Positions 11,286 to 23,834 of a stretch of DNA of 64,000 nt are shown here, one piece after another. The stretch lies in NCBI GenBank assembly GCA_038093515.1, contig JBBPSI010000005.1:186001-250000 (forward strand), read 5' to 3'. The translations under genes were made by a program, and so were the position numbers. The DNA comes from Butyriboletus loyo (lineage: Eukaryota > Basidiomycota > Agaricomycetes > Boletales > Boletaceae). A model generated the notes under the pieces. That model did no database searches, was not told where the DNA came from, and saw only the letters and a list, made by a program, of their open reading frames with translations. Numbering within the stretch: the stretch's first letter is position 1; every line of letters begins with the position of its first letter.

Positions 11286-13089
11286 ATGCAGGGTACACCA
11301 GCGACATTTCTTCCACCTCCTCCACAAAATGGCTATCAGCCATTATCCGGTGGGCATTTCTACGTTCCAGTACTAACACCAGTCTTATTCGCGCATTCCT
11401 GCGAAAAATCTCATAGAGGCTGAAATCTACGCCATCAAAAGGCAGTACCTAGGACTGCTCCCTTCACAGCAGATAGTTGACATCTGCCTCACTTTCGAAG
11501 CTCACGCACCTCTGCATGTAAAAAGTTCGGTATGGCCATACGATATCCGTGCCGCCATCGCCTCCATAGAGGCTCAGAAGGCCCAAGCGTTCCAGACTCA
11601 GACTCAGTCGTCTCCAGAGTCGGATGCGTCTTCGAGAACCACTGCCGATAATTTGTCGGGAGAAAAGACAACACAGCCTGAGCCGAGTTCATCACAGCAG
11701 TCGACACCTACGCCAACCCAGGCCGGGCCACCTGCGAGCACGCCATCCGTCTCACAGCCTGCTACATCTCAATCACAGATCGCCCCCAGAGCGCCAGGTC
11801 CACATTACCCTCATCAACCGTACTACCATCCTACTTATCCACACGCGCCCTACTATACCTCTCCTCAGGCGACGTATGGTTACCCGCATCCCTACCCTTC
11901 ATATCCTCAGCCCCCCGCACTGTACCCAGTCAATCCGGCGAGCCACCATCCGCCATTATTCACCAATACACCGCTCATCCACCCTCCCCATCCTGCTTCT
12001 GAACCGCCTCCTCCGCTCAACAATGTCGACGATCTTCCAAGTTATGAGGAGATGATCGTTGAAGCGCTCCTGGACTCGGACGACCCTGAAGGATGCGCAC
12101 CAAAGAGTCTATTCAGCTGGATGGCGATGCATTACCCCCTGCAAATGAATTTTCGTCCCTCGGCTAGTCAAGCTCTGCAAAAGGCTTACAAGAGGGGTCG
12201 CCTGGAGAAAGGGAGCAATGGCAAGTATCGACTTAACGAAAACTGGGAGGGTGGTAATGTATGTGCACAAGCGCCTCATTCTTACACTGAGTGTTTGCTT
12301 ACCTCGGGTTCCTAGACCTCCAGGCGGACGACGCGTCGCCCGCAAACTCTTGCACAAGCTACGTTGCCCGGCCCGCAGCCGCCTTCGTCGTCACCATTTA
12401 AGCAGACGCCTCTTGTTCCTCATGGAGCTAGCAGTTTGCAAACTCGCCTTCCGCCTCCCGGACAACCTCCAGGATATGGGGTGTATCCTTTTGGATACCC
12501 ATACCAAGGCACGTCAGCATTTGCGCTTGCAGCGGTAGCCCGGGATAGTTCAGGGACGGCTTCCCAGAAGCAAGCCGCCGACGCTGTTGACCGCGAGACA
12601 GAGGAGGGCAGTGATGCTTGGGAAGCGGCACAGAACATTCTGAAAGCTATCAACTTCGGACAGCTTTTTCAAATTTCGAACGAAGATAACAAGACAGGAG
12701 AATCCTCGTCGTCTGCAAACTCACTCGACCAGCGAGCGACTGTGGGTGGGCCTGATAAGCCTTCGTTGGCTTCGGGTGCAATAGTTGCTGAGGAAGCTAC
12801 TGGCTCTCGCCTTGACAATGTCGGGAAATCGGCAGAACTCGATGCAGAGCAAAGGGCAGCATTGCAAGCACAGCTTGCGCTTTTGGCCGCGCAATTAGCA
12901 GAACTCGCAGATGTCAGTGAGGACGAACTTTCACATAACCTGGAGGTTTCACAGAGGACCACCACAATATCTGGCGTGTATACGCCCCAGGTCCTAGGTG
13001 AAGGATTAGGACAGGGTGACGATAGCGATGATGATGACAATGAGGACATGGTAGAGGTTCCGGTGCCGATGGCGTCTCTTACGGCTTGA
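11286..13089 (+). CDS. Linker-histone-like (H15) domain protein
   Basis: Exons 11286-11349, 11417-12258 and 12316-13089 give 559 aa. Residues about 22-70 (AEIYAIKRQYLGLLPSQQIV...) are predicted helical. Residues about 100-225 are Ser/Pro/Gln/Tyr-rich, including a repetitive His-Pro-Tyr tract (HYPHQPYYHPTYPHAPYY). Residues about 228-297 match the winged-helix H15 fold of histone H1: LPSYEEMIVEALLDSDDPEG, SLFSWMAMHYP, SASQALQKAYKRGRLEKGSN, KYRLN. A basic stretch (SRRTTRRPQ) follows directly after intron 2. The C-terminal half is acidic and Ala/Leu-rich, with a helix of repeated ALLAAQLAEL type and a DDSDDDDNEDM run near the end. It is probably a nuclear DNA-binding protein. It is not canonical H1, which has a Lys-rich tail. 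Confidence 0.85.
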
Positions 13090-13649
13090 GTTATGTAGAT
13101 TCATGAACTTTGCAACTATAAGGTCAATCGCATCGTGCTTACCGTCTCTCGAGGGAAGCTGAACTGAGAGTACCTGACTGTTCTTGTTGTGACCGAACGT
13201 GATGGGTCCGTTCTTTTGACGGCGAGAGCTGCAAGTATCAACCGAAGGGCGCTGAAATGTACGTCGTTGCTTCCGACGACTTGATCAACCGACTCGAGTT
13301 CGCTGCGAAACATGAACCGCCGTTTTCATTATTCGTGTTTACAGAGCGTCAGATACGGCACAACTCTGTCAACGTCATTGTATGCGACAGATTCATGAGA
13401 GAATTGAGCGCCGATCGACTGAACTCGCCCGCATCTCTATTTCTTAAACGGAAAAGGATGTAGGGACCGTCGTTCCATGGGCACTTCAGACAGCCTTGTA
13501 CTGGCCCGTGGTTCGTCGTGAAGACTCACTGCAAGTGTTCAAGGGTGGGTAGACAAAATAACACGATTAACGATCGAGATACAGGACACAAGGTAGTCGC
13601 ACACCGCCAAAAAAAAAAAGGAGCTGTCATACATGTCGTATTCAAGTCG
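13090..13649. other. Convergent intergenic region
   Basis: This is the space between the 3-prime ends of the H15 gene and the FKBP12 gene. It holds an A10-12 run near 13608. No coding signal was recognised. Confidence 0.5.
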
Positions 13650-14241
13650 TCAATTGATTTTGAGTAGTTCTACCTCGAATTTCAAAGTAGCGAATGGAGG
13701 AATCACAGGGTTGAATCCCCGAGCGCCGTAAGCCTGTGTGGCGTCAGAGCAGCAGTTCGAGAACAGATGCTTGGCACCTACATAATCTGGGGTAATAGTA
13801 AGCTTGGCCTTTTGACCGAGCGATAATTGCGGGACACCTGTAGGGAGATGGAGTCTAGTGGTATCCTGAAGGAATGCGGCCACTTACCCTCATCCCATCC
13901 TTTGATAACCTTGCCAACACCTATCTGGGTTACAAAGGGATCATTGCTGACAATCGATGGGAAGATCAACGACAGAGTAAGCAGAAGTGAACACGAACGT
14001 ACCGATCCCTGCTCGAGTCGAACTTTGTACCATCCAAGAGTGTACCGACGTAGTGGATCTTCACTTTATCTATTGCGATATCAGCACGATCTTGTGGGAC
14101 TGCGGGGGCGAGGATGGACGTGCCTCCAATCTTGGGGAAGTTGATGCCATCTCCAGGAGCGATCGTCTCGATGGTGACGCCCTAGGACACTGTGTCGGAA
14201 CATGGGCGCGCTGGAAGGGGTTGGATTGTGCGACTCACCAT
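13650..14241 (-). CDS. FPR1: FK506-binding protein 12, peptidyl-prolyl isomerase
   Basis: Six exons (14241-14239, 14181-14124, 14069-14003, 13946-13888, 13837-13782, 13733-13650) give exactly 108 aa, the length of FKBP12. The protein reads [59 protein letters not shown], then YAYGARGF, PVIPP and FEVELLKIN. Rapamycin/FK506-pocket residues (Tyr, Asp of FDSSRDR, Val-Ile-Lys-Gly-Trp, Tyr-Ala-Tyr) are present. The start codon forms its own 3-nt coding exon, followed at once by GTGAGT. Intron 2 begins with GC (GGAG/GCACGT) and ends CAATAG. It is 54 nt and stop-free, so retention would add 18 residues in frame before the strand DKVKIHYVG. The fold argues for removal. Confidence 0.95.
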
Positions 14242-17200
14242 ATTGTATTGTACACAGAATCAATGACCAAGACACGGTGGTATGGAAGATAGGGATTTGT
14301 GGCAATCACTTATAGTGGCGAGGGGGCGGAGTGCGGAACTTGATCCGAATCTGGCATCCGGACTTGCAGCCATTCGATGCCTCGCGATCACATCAAGATT
14401 GGTTATCGATGTCGATGTGATTCGCTATCTGGTATGATATAGGACATATGGTCAGTCGTCATCGTCGTGGAAAATATAGCGACATGCCCGCCTTTCTTTC
14501 CTTTTGCACCAGTCTTCGCAGACCTTGAGGCATCTCCTGCGGCGGAGTACCGTCGATGAGACGACGAACCCTCTGGCCAACAGAAGGCTAATTGAACTGT
14601 GCGGAATTGGATCATCGATAGAAGGCTATCTCACCCATCAATAACTTGTCCAATGCGGGGAAGATGAACAGCTATATTATCGTCGCTGATTTGGAAACGT
14701 CTGAACACCAGTTTAATGCGGCGACGAGGTTAGACAAACCCAGGTCCGAAACAGCGACAAATCGGGTACGATACACGGGGCAGCCGCTGCAACAATATCA
14801 GACGTGCCTCGGCACCCGCTAGGAGAGTCGTGAAAGCGACTTGAAAAGGTAGGCACCGAAATAAATGCAGAGAAGACGTTGTCAGAACAACCTCAATTCT
14901 CGCACGGAAAGCTAATGTTTCTGACCAGCCCTGCCACCACGCGTAGGTCCTCGCTCGTCTCACGGAAGAGAACAACGAAGAGCGCAAGGCCACCGCTTCG
15001 CGTGGCTGTGCACATCAACCATTGCTGTACCTGAAGCCATTGGGACAATGAGTATCATGCAAGAGAGTAGAACACACGGCGAGAAAGTATTTGACGAGAA
15101 AACAGTTTCGGATGCTCTTTGGTAGAGTTGTCAGGTTTGCTCGAAATGCAGAGAATCTGTTTTGTGAATGTGCGGTGCTATCTTATATGTAGCAAACGGC
15201 AACCTTTATGAACACGTGCGTCCCGTCGATAGTTCGCGCCGCAGCGCCGGTTTCAGCGCTCCCCATTTTGTACGTACAGTCCCTGGCTACCAACTATTTT
15301 CGATGTCGAGGGACCTTTCCATGGACATTTTGGGAACAGTATCGCTCCTTCCCACTTGCCAACAGGTATGGGATTCCGGGTCTAAACTTCAGAGGCGGTA
15401 CAACAGATAGTAACCAATCACGTCATGATTCATTGTGGTATATATATTCTCCTCACTCGTTGAAGGGACCATCATGGGCCACCAGTTAATTACCCGGAAC
15501 GTTGTTGCCAATGGCAACATCACCCTGTTCAGATTGTGCACGACCCACTGCACTGGCACTGTGCCCGGTGATAGGCTGTGTTGCCTTCGATCTCACTGGC
15601 ACGCCCTGGCTGAAGTACTGATCTCCCGCCAGTGTACACGATGCACAAATTGTACATGCGCCCCTTGCTTAGTGTCCGTAACAAAAGCATCATGGCAACC
15701 GCCATCCCCGTAAATTGGACCTTTCTCAGCCTCACGAACTTGATATACCCTGCTGGGGAATCGATCACAATGTCACAAGGTTGTCCGAGAGATCTTGTCC
15801 GAGCTAAAAGTAAAACTCCATAATGCCGTTCCGCCCTTACGTTCCAACGACATACCAGTGATGATAGCGTGGGGGCACTTTTCGTGAAGCTCTTGATGCT
15901 TACGTCGTCGAACTCACGGTTATGATGCTTCAAGTGCACTTCTTTTTTTCGCGTCAGATAAAGAAAGGCCATCCATGTGGTTTGACGTGGTAAAAGGGCT
16001 CCGTGAAATCTAGCCGGAAAACACGATTCCCTGGCCGCCCCACACTCGTGCAGCCGTGACCTTTCACCGAAACACAAGCCAAAGTCTACGACATCACACT
16101 AGTCGGATGAGGCGTTGCAGATTCGGAGATGACAGACATGCAGCTCGTTCGTCGTTTAAAGAAGAATTCATTCGCGACGTTGGTCCATTGAATATGAGAG
16201 GCAGCAAGTGTATGTGATGTGAATAGGCTTGTACGACCGCGGGCCCCGCTGGTCGCTTGCTGGAAAGCCTTGCATATGGCGCGAGGGGCTGCTCATTGAT
16301 TAGAGTGGGAAGAACCTCCCTTCCAGCAAATCCTGGAGGCCGTGCTCGCCAGGAGGGGGATTCGAGAGGTGTTCCGCTCAGTGCCTAATTCCCCGGACAG
16401 GAAAGACACACCCAGCATAAACGTCGGAACAACCGCCCCGACTTCACGCCAAGGGAGTAATCGCTTGCCCCGGGCCTGACAAGGGCCGTGGTCGTGTCCC
16501 GTCTGCCTCGCCGTGGGCGCGCTACGGTGCGGACCGAGACGGAAGGCGAGCCAAACATATGACCTATTGATATGACAATGACATGGGGACGGTCGCCATA
16601 CGTAACTTGATGAGACATATGCATGCTACTGTTACCCCAGCCCCGCCAGTGGGTCCCACAGAGAATAATTTTTTCTTTGGCTTCCGACGTTTAGCACGCG
16701 AACTGCATCCGTCTTTGTTTTACCACGACGGAATAGCACGTAACGTCGATTCAACCAATTATCAGTCAGCATTCCTGTGACCATTCCTGTCCAGTGTCCA
16801 TGAGGAACGTTCCCCGCAAGTTCGTAATTTCTGGTACACCTCGTGCCAAAACGGAGAAGGGACCAACGTCATGCTCCGAAATCGTGCGCAAGTGGATTGA
16901 TAGACCATCTTGGAAGCGACCTCTGGTTGGTTAGATATGCCTCATCCATCCACTCCCTACTCAAGTTCCGGGACGATCTTCCAGGCACATGGCTTGCCAA
17001 CTGCTCTCGATTGGGCGCAAATGCGACCAGTCTAACCCGATCAGACGACTGGTCAGGTCATGTTGTAGACATGTCCGCACAACCTGACAGTACAAAGATG
17101 GCTGCCTTGCGCGAAATGTGTGGGGCATGGGGGGCATCGATCGATTGATCCTTGAGACAAGTGACGTGTGGCGAAATTGAACTATGCCAGTGCTGGACGG

Positions 17201-17933
17201 ATCTCAAAGGGGGCGGAACAGAAGCACTTACGGACACCCGCAGGATTGCTAATTAAGCCCTACATCTTCTGCGGACACACGTATCACCGACAATGATATC
17301 GATCACTTGGGATCCCTAGTCAGCATCACAAGCCTCCCCACAGCCTTGGATACGAGCCCTGCAGTTGTACAGTGCTACCTACAACAAACCGATGCAATGC
17401 GATAGCGAATTGTCAAAGTGCCAAGATAAGGAAAAGAAAAGAAAATTGCAGGCAATAGCACAATCATTAACCCTCCTATCGAGTACGTACCCAACCAATC
17501 CGACCCAAACTCGATGCCAATGACCCCAAATACGAAGACTATTAGTCCAAGCTCCATATGCTAACTGGTAATGTAAATGCGCAACTACTGGTACAGATGT
17601 ACAGAACTGAAACGGAAGAGAATATTATCGAGTACAAGCGTATGGCACAGAGAGATGTTTGTTCGGAAGAATAGTGAAGACATTATGGTGTGGTTGAAGT
17701 CGAGGGCGGAGATGTAGCGCGATTAGGAGAGACGACGAGGTTATTATGTGCAGATGATAATCATGCGAGCGTGCATTTGTGCATAATACTGAGGAGATGC
17801 GAGAGAGAGAGAAAGAGATAAGTCAGGGTATGTGTCATGGGTTGGCGGTATAACCATGGTCGTCGCTCCGCAGATGCAATCTGGGTATCAGTTCGTGGTG
17901 CTCCAAAGGAAAAGGCATTTCGGGTATCATCGT
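14242..17933. other. Gene-poor stretch
   Basis: Nothing recognisable was found in about 3.7 kb. The longest frame is 182 codons on the minus strand (15529-16077), with no family motif. A minus-strand frame at 14403-14615 contains a basic GAKGKKGG run and might belong to an unidentified first exon. A minus-strand 60-codon hydrophobic frame at 17375-17557 starts with ATG. A GA-rich microsatellite lies near 17793-17821. None of these is strong enough to call. Confidence 0.4.
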
Positions 17934-19618
17934 CTACCACTTTCGTTCGGGGCTAGTTTCCTTTCCAGGGAAGAGAAAGAGGCGCTTAAGAGGTTGGACA
18001 ACTTCGACTTCGACTTCGACCTCCTCGAGGTTCCCATCAACAATACGCATTTCAATGCGCTTCTCCTTTTTCGGAGGAGGCATCATGATTGGGTATGTCT
18101 TGATGTTATCATACGACCAGGAGCGAACTGAAGCATGATGAGCAAAAAAGATACCGAAGGTGGTATTCACAACATACCTTGTACCTGTGGTCGCGATGAC
18201 ACTGATGCAGATGTGCTACGTTGTTCGTTCCACATACTGTCCTCACTAATTTCACTGGGGTGGCGACTGAGAGGACTGCACAAGCTTGCAGAAGAAACGC
18301 TCTGGCTAGACACGCTGGGCGCCCGCATAGCGACGTTGGGAACGAGCAAGCGACCTTTGGCACCCGCCTTTACGAGAGGAGTCTCTCGACGGCGACGGGA
18401 GGATGTCGATGCAGGAGACAACGGAGGAACGGACTGAGCCGTGTAAGAAGCATTTGGTGGGAAGAGAGTAGAACGCGACTCGCAACGCCGAGATAGAGGA
18501 AGAGAATATTTCGCGTATAATTCGTCAGTGTAGGACTGACTCGAGCGGGGTAACGGTTGCGATGATCGAGACTGTGCAGGAAAAGAGGATGACGAACTCG
18601 ACGTCGCGAGGTCGCTGGATGTCCACTGGACACCCCTGCTCGAAGTCGCAGTAAAAGAAGTTTTACTTGCCATACCAACGGTTACCACGGAATCTGAACG
18701 AGGGGAGAATGAATACACAGATTCGCGCCAAGCATCACTGCCATCCGTCCAGCCAGGGATTGATTTCTGAGGCGGAGGCAATTCATTTCGGGCAGTAAGA
18801 CGTTTGGTGGCAGGGTCTGAGCAAAGGGCAGCTTGAATCCGCTTCGCGGCCATCATGACACCACCCTGATAGCTATTACGGTACTCAGGTTCAGCTGCAA
18901 CCGTGGGTCGGACAGGAAGAATTGGGGGCGGCGGGGGTAATGGAGGGAAGTCGTAAATCGCGGCAAGGGTGGCAATGCTGGCAGAAACGGGAACGTCGGA
19001 CGAAGATAAAACACACGAGTCAAGTGATGAGCCGCTGCTGGATTCGTCCTCGGAATCACAGAATGTTGGGCGCTCGAATGAATTGTGTGGCACGGGTGGG
19101 AGGGGAGGAGAGGCCCGATCGGGATTGTAATTAATGGGAAGAACACCGTTGTGTCTGCTCAAATCGGCCATCCTGCAGTCATCGGAACAATAAAGGGGGA
19201 TGGGCCCTTGGTCGATGACGGTACGATGTTTGGCTGGTTGGGTGGGTTTGGTCTGAGGGTGAAGCTGGGATTGTGGGGACGGGGGACGGGTTTTGTTTGC
19301 GGCAGCTGTGGAATCGGACTGTTTGGGCGCGGCATTTAGTTTCACGCGGCCCACATGAGCGCCACCCTTTGCGCGCATGGTGCCCGCCCTTGTTCGAGAG
19401 GTGCAGACAGTGATGTCTCCGCCTTGTTGGTTTTGCGGGGCTATAAGACGGGTGGGTCGGTGCAGACTAAAAATAAACCGAGACTTACGGGAAGCGGAAG
19501 GACCTGGCACGACGGGGGATTGTTCGGGAGGTAGTTGTGAGACGGTGACGGTGAATCGTTTTGGCACGATCTGCCTATCGCAGGCGGGACACCAGGACTC
19601 CTCGTAGTTCATGTCCAT
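17934..19618 (-). CDS. Ecl1-family life-span regulatory zinc protein
   Basis: Exons 19618-19489, 19440-18178 and 18127-17934 give 528 aa. The diagnostic part is split: an N-terminal ESWCPACDRQIVPKRF and, around residue 165, PLYCSDDCRMADLSR. This is the CxxC...CxxxC zinc site of the Ecl1 family, small fission-yeast proteins that extend chronological life span. The fungal relatives of mushrooms are much longer, as here. The remainder is Ser/Pro-rich and disordered. The last exon (RSWSYDNIKTYPIM..., basic KKEKRIE, then alternating EVEVEVEVV) joins in phase after a 50-nt intron. Without it the frame would stop at GML. Intron 1 (48 nt) is stop-free and in frame, so retention would add 16 residues. 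Start is the Met before DMNYEESW. Confidence 0.8.
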
Positions 19619-22600
19619 GGTGGGGCGAAAAGGGCGCGATAGCTGGTGAGATATATAAAGGGAGGGGAACAATAGCTGGTGAGACAAACAAAGGGTGGAC
19701 GTGATTGAAATGGAAGACTCACAATGGCAATGGTCGCCAAAATGGATAGAATGGAGGAGGTGGAGGTGGAGGGAGGAGAGGAGAAAGTGGCGGCGGGTGG
19801 GGAGAGACAGAGATTGGACGAAGGGGAAAAGGCCGTCTTAATATTTGATTTGCTGATTCGCATCGCACCCGTTCCAACAGGGATTCCGGATTTGGAAGGT
19901 GGACCATGTCCCGGGATTCCCGAAAATGCGCCTTGCTTTATTTACAAATTCCGTTATTACCTGTGATTATGTGATCAGACATGTCCATCGGCAAGCAACC
20001 GCGGACCCTCGGGTGGTATCAGATATGGCAACTGCATGCTGTTACCTCGTTAGAGCGTGTTACGTCCCTCTCGAAATCCCACACAGATGCCGGCCCAGCC
20101 CTGCCTCGCCACTCGCCGCCCGTCTGTCCAATCACCGCTCACCGGCCCGCCCTCGCCGACCAATCACATCTCAGTCCCTCGGCTCTTCCCGCTCGCCACC
20201 AACGCCAGCCCGGGCTCATCCTTGCCTCGTCGGGTTCCGCCGCGTGTTCCCTCCGCCGCCCATCCCTGTCTCGCATGGTCCACCCCGTCTCCATCCCACG
20301 TGCACTGATTATACTTCCCCACATAGCCATCAAATCCCCGTCCACTTCGGCTGTTGAGCTCATTGGCAACCTTCGCCTTTGTCAGACCCTCGCAAGGAGC
20401 TAACGCGTTGCCTCGACGCACATGTTTCCAAACCAAGCTTAGACTATCACTCAACCCAGTGCGGTCCGCAACCGTCGGCCATGAGACTGCCCAGCATCAT
20501 CGACGTTCCCAGCATATCAGCTTAAGCGAACAGGAACAACTCCCAACCGTTGCTTCGCTAGCCACGTACTTGGTACCAATTCGCTTGGTTTTGCCAGCAC
20601 AACATACGCGTCTTCGTCATTACCTGTCGGCCGGCTACGTGCCGTCACTTTCCCCTAAAATTTTATTTGACGTTGCGCTCTAACATGTCTTGAATGCCCG
20701 TGAGCAATGCCCAACGCTCCCCATACCCCACACTTCTTCGGATGCGGTCAGCAAGAAGAGTGGTAAATGCCTTGTTCCCAGGTCGTGCAACAATATCTAT
20801 CCTGGGAGCCGTAGTTATCGCAGGCAAGTTTTATATTATTGGCCACCAAGTCTTCTCACTCACGTACCATATATGTGTTTCAGGGTTCCTTGTGCTCGCT
20901 AATGGTTGGACAGTCGTTCCGACCTGGCTCCCAGCCCGAATTATTTGACTAGGGAATGTAGTATGCGCTTCCTTTTCACATGCAACCGCTCTAAAGGCTA
21001 TCTAAAGGCTGAATTTTCTGGAAATCTTCAGAGAAGAGCATATGCCAAGTTGGACAACATCATAAATGATCCCCAATTCCCAAGCGTCGCAATCTTTCAA
21101 AGTACTTACCCTTCAGTGAGCTCATCTCATCTGTGTGACTAATCCACGTCTGATTTTTTCCGCCCCTCGTGTCCTTCCTCACTCGGGTTCACGCGGACCG
21201 ATCATTTAAAGCGATAAATCGTGTGTGTACACTTCATTCCAGGACCATAGGCAGCCGTGCCTTCCACTATCTGCACTGAACCTAGAAACTTTCCCAATCA
21301 ATGCACCGTAGGCCGACTCGGAGTCCACCGCTCGTATTCCACGGACTCGGCAGAGGTAAACATTTGACCCGTCAAGTGATGAAACGGTCGGCTACCGTAG
21401 CTCTCGGGTTATCGCTCAATAAAATAGACTGAGCCACTCGACTCTCGCAACTGACTGGCAAATTCTGCCATACCATGAAAGAGGCGGTGGGGTCGGCTTA
21501 GGTGTTGATTAAATTAATTAATTAGTTGCGCGGAGCGCGCTACATTTTGTGTGCCACTAGTGTACTGGACACGACAAGTAATATTATTCCACAGCTAGGT
21601 CAGGCTTTCAAACTCGGACGTGCTACACTTTTGTACTATGACGACTATTGTGTCGGGAATTTCAAACCCAAAATAGGTTCTCGGACTCAGGCTAGACCAA
21701 GCCGAGCGCCCAAGCTGGCCGACCTAGTTGGTTACGTTATCGCCTGTGAAATAGACTTCACTAGACAGGTAGGGTGAAGCTAGTGAAGCTTTTGTGGGTT
21801 CGTCTCACTATACATCACGCCTGTGGCTTTTGTGAACCTCCACGGAGAGGTGCATTTTGAGTTCTCGAGCCCAGACGAGGACATGAAACACCATCAGCGA
21901 CCATGGGTCCCAGGGTGTCTTCAACAAATACCTATCCGCATTAGGATTGCTGCGGCCGATGTTCTCGGCGATAAGCCAAGTCTGGTTTAGCAGACCGTAA
22001 ACCTCCCACTCCTAGGTTACATCACTATCACAAACGTGCGCAGGATACAATGCGGACGTCATCGTTAATGGATAAGTGCTTGCGGACTCGGAGATTTCGC
22101 TAGTATGGTGCTGATGGACGGACGTCCATGGTACTTGATGAACTACGTCTAACTACCGGCCGTCCGTTGTGTACGGTGCGCTTATCCCCTTTGCGAAAGG
22201 TGCCTTGTCTTGAAAAGTAAATTTCCAAGACTGGGTAATCTCGGATACGATATCGATCGGGATCAGTCTGTATTCGATGGTCAAGGTCAGATATTTTACG
22301 TGGAGAAGCCTTGTCTGACGCGTTGCCAGAGATGAGTTCACAACCAGATGAAAGAGATTTTCTCTTGGACGAGAAGATTATGTATATCGATAATCGCGAT
22401 GTCAACAAGTGATGTCAGTTGGGTGTTTGATCGGGTCTAGAATTCCTCGGCTCTGGGACACATCGCGAGGTCGATATGATATATAGCATAGATATTTATT
22501 TGATCGGTCTAGAATTCGTCAGTTCTGGGGACCTGCGACCGATGACACCAAGTCGCTTTCGGCGGACTACGCCCAAGACCAGTGGACTTGACACAGAACT

Positions 22601-22910
22601 TTTGCGCCGGTCAGGGCCAGTCTCGACCTCGCAGGACCACGGCTCGACTATCGCTGAATTCCAGTCGCAATCACGGCAACTCCTCAGAGTTTTAACCTTT
22701 TCGATCGCCGACTTGTTAGCCATGTTGACGCGACGCTAACATCCAGGCAAGTGATACTCACCATTCGCTCGTCGTGTAAATATGACCCTCCCCTTACGCG
22801 GTCATCTTGGTTATGTAAATCTGTGAACAGGTTGACACTGCATAGAATCGAATACCGCCCAAGTCATCATCCGTTGTCCCCGCTGATTCTTCGCAGCGCC
22901 ATCAACCAAC
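19619..22910. other. Gene-poor stretch with weak small-ORF candidate
   Basis: The first kilobase is GA- and CT-rich and probably includes the promoter of the Ecl1-like gene. An 84-codon plus-strand frame at 20694-20948 begins with an Arg-rich segment followed by a hydrophobic stretch (ATISILGAVVIAGKFYIIG), as small mitochondrial membrane proteins do, but it has no family match known to me. An AT-rich TTAATTAATTAATT tract lies near 21506-21523. A two-copy direct repeat lies at 22427-22540. No other gene is supported. Confidence 0.35.
22427..22540. repeat. Imperfect direct repeat, two copies about 72 bp apart
   Basis: The unit TTGATCGGGTCTAGAATTC (from 22428) recurs as TTGATCGGTCTAGAATTC (from 22500). 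Each is followed by a similar CxTCxGxTCTGGG stretch, making about 33 nearly matching bases per copy. It lies upstream of the OGFr-domain gene. It may be a partial tandem duplication. Confidence 0.5.
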
Positions 22911-23834
22911 ATGTCAACGGATGACTACAGAGCACGCCCTCGAGACATCAGTGCCTTCCTTGCAAATTACCCAGGGATCTCGGGATCAGACCCACAGAAC
23001 GATCCTTCTCAGAACTATCTCTTTTACCTCAATCAGCTGCGATGTCAGCCCGATAACTTGTTGATAGAAGAAATACATTCAAAGTGAGCGGGTAGATGTT
23101 GTTTGATTAAGCTTTCGATTTCCATCTGGATGAGAGAACAGATGGGACGCCGACTATGACGAACTCGAGTGGAACCACGCACACATCCAATGGCTGTAGG
23201 TGCTACCTTTGTCAATCAAATTTCCTGACGTGTAAGCTGCTTCAGATTTCCGATCCAAGAAGACGGAACGAACATGTGTGCTTCTAGGCTTTTACCCCAT
23301 GAAGTCAGAATGATGAGAAACAACGAGGAGATAATCCGCCGTTTGATGAAGTCATATGAGATGATGCTCGACTTCTATGGCATGTGTCTGCTCACGGATA
23401 CGGGGTTGCTGAGGCGTTCGCTTCCTCCTCGGGATTTCAAATCACGCTACCGAAATCTCCTCAGCGAGTAGCTCCCTATAAATGTCACTTCTGTCTAAAC
23501 ACGATGCACTGAACGGTTAGGGAAATCGCACAACAATCTACGGATCACTCGTATTCTCAAGTGTTTATCCGAGCTGGGAATGGAGCACTTGAACGCTGGG
23601 TTTCTCTTGCATGTCTTAAACGAGCAGAGCGAAAATAATATGCTCAATTCCGCGTCCCTGCGACTCAGCATGGACCGGTGGTGGGCTAGCTGTATACGGA
23701 ACGACCACGAGCGAGACTGGGTTGGCCAAGCCATTTCAAAGGTTATATCTGGAGGACTCTTCACAAGGGAGATGTATGAGACCGCGATGGGGATTAGGCA
23801 GTTAGCTGGGAAATTCCCTGCTTGGTCGCGATGA
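22911..23834 (+). CDS. Opioid growth factor receptor (OGFr) conserved-domain protein
   Basis: Exons 22911-23083, 23142-23195, 23246-23463 and 23521-23834 give 252 aa. The OGFr domain spans most of it: NYLFYLNQLRCQPDNLLIEEIH, WDADYDELEWNHAHIQWLFPIQEDG (spread over three exons), MKSYEMMLDFYGMCL, then SHNNLRITRILKCLSELG. This domain occurs in metazoan OGFr and in many fungi and bacteria, and its biochemical role in fungi is unknown. Intron 3 fits only as a GC-AG intron (CTCA/GCGAGT...GGTTAG). A GT donor one codon later (GTAGCT) puts the downstream domain out of frame, and reading through meets TAG. An undetected indel is the alternative. Convergent with the GSKIP-domain gene. Confidence 0.8.

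Noticed and set aside
15529..16077. 182-codon frame on the minus strand
   Set aside because: Longest frame in a gene-poor stretch, but it starts from a non-ATG codon, has no family motif and no splice context, so chance is the simplest explanation.
17375..17557. 60-codon hydrophobic minus-strand frame with ATG start
   Set aside because: Membrane-like composition, but the second half looks like an intron (GTTAAT...TTGTAG) and no second exon could be supported.
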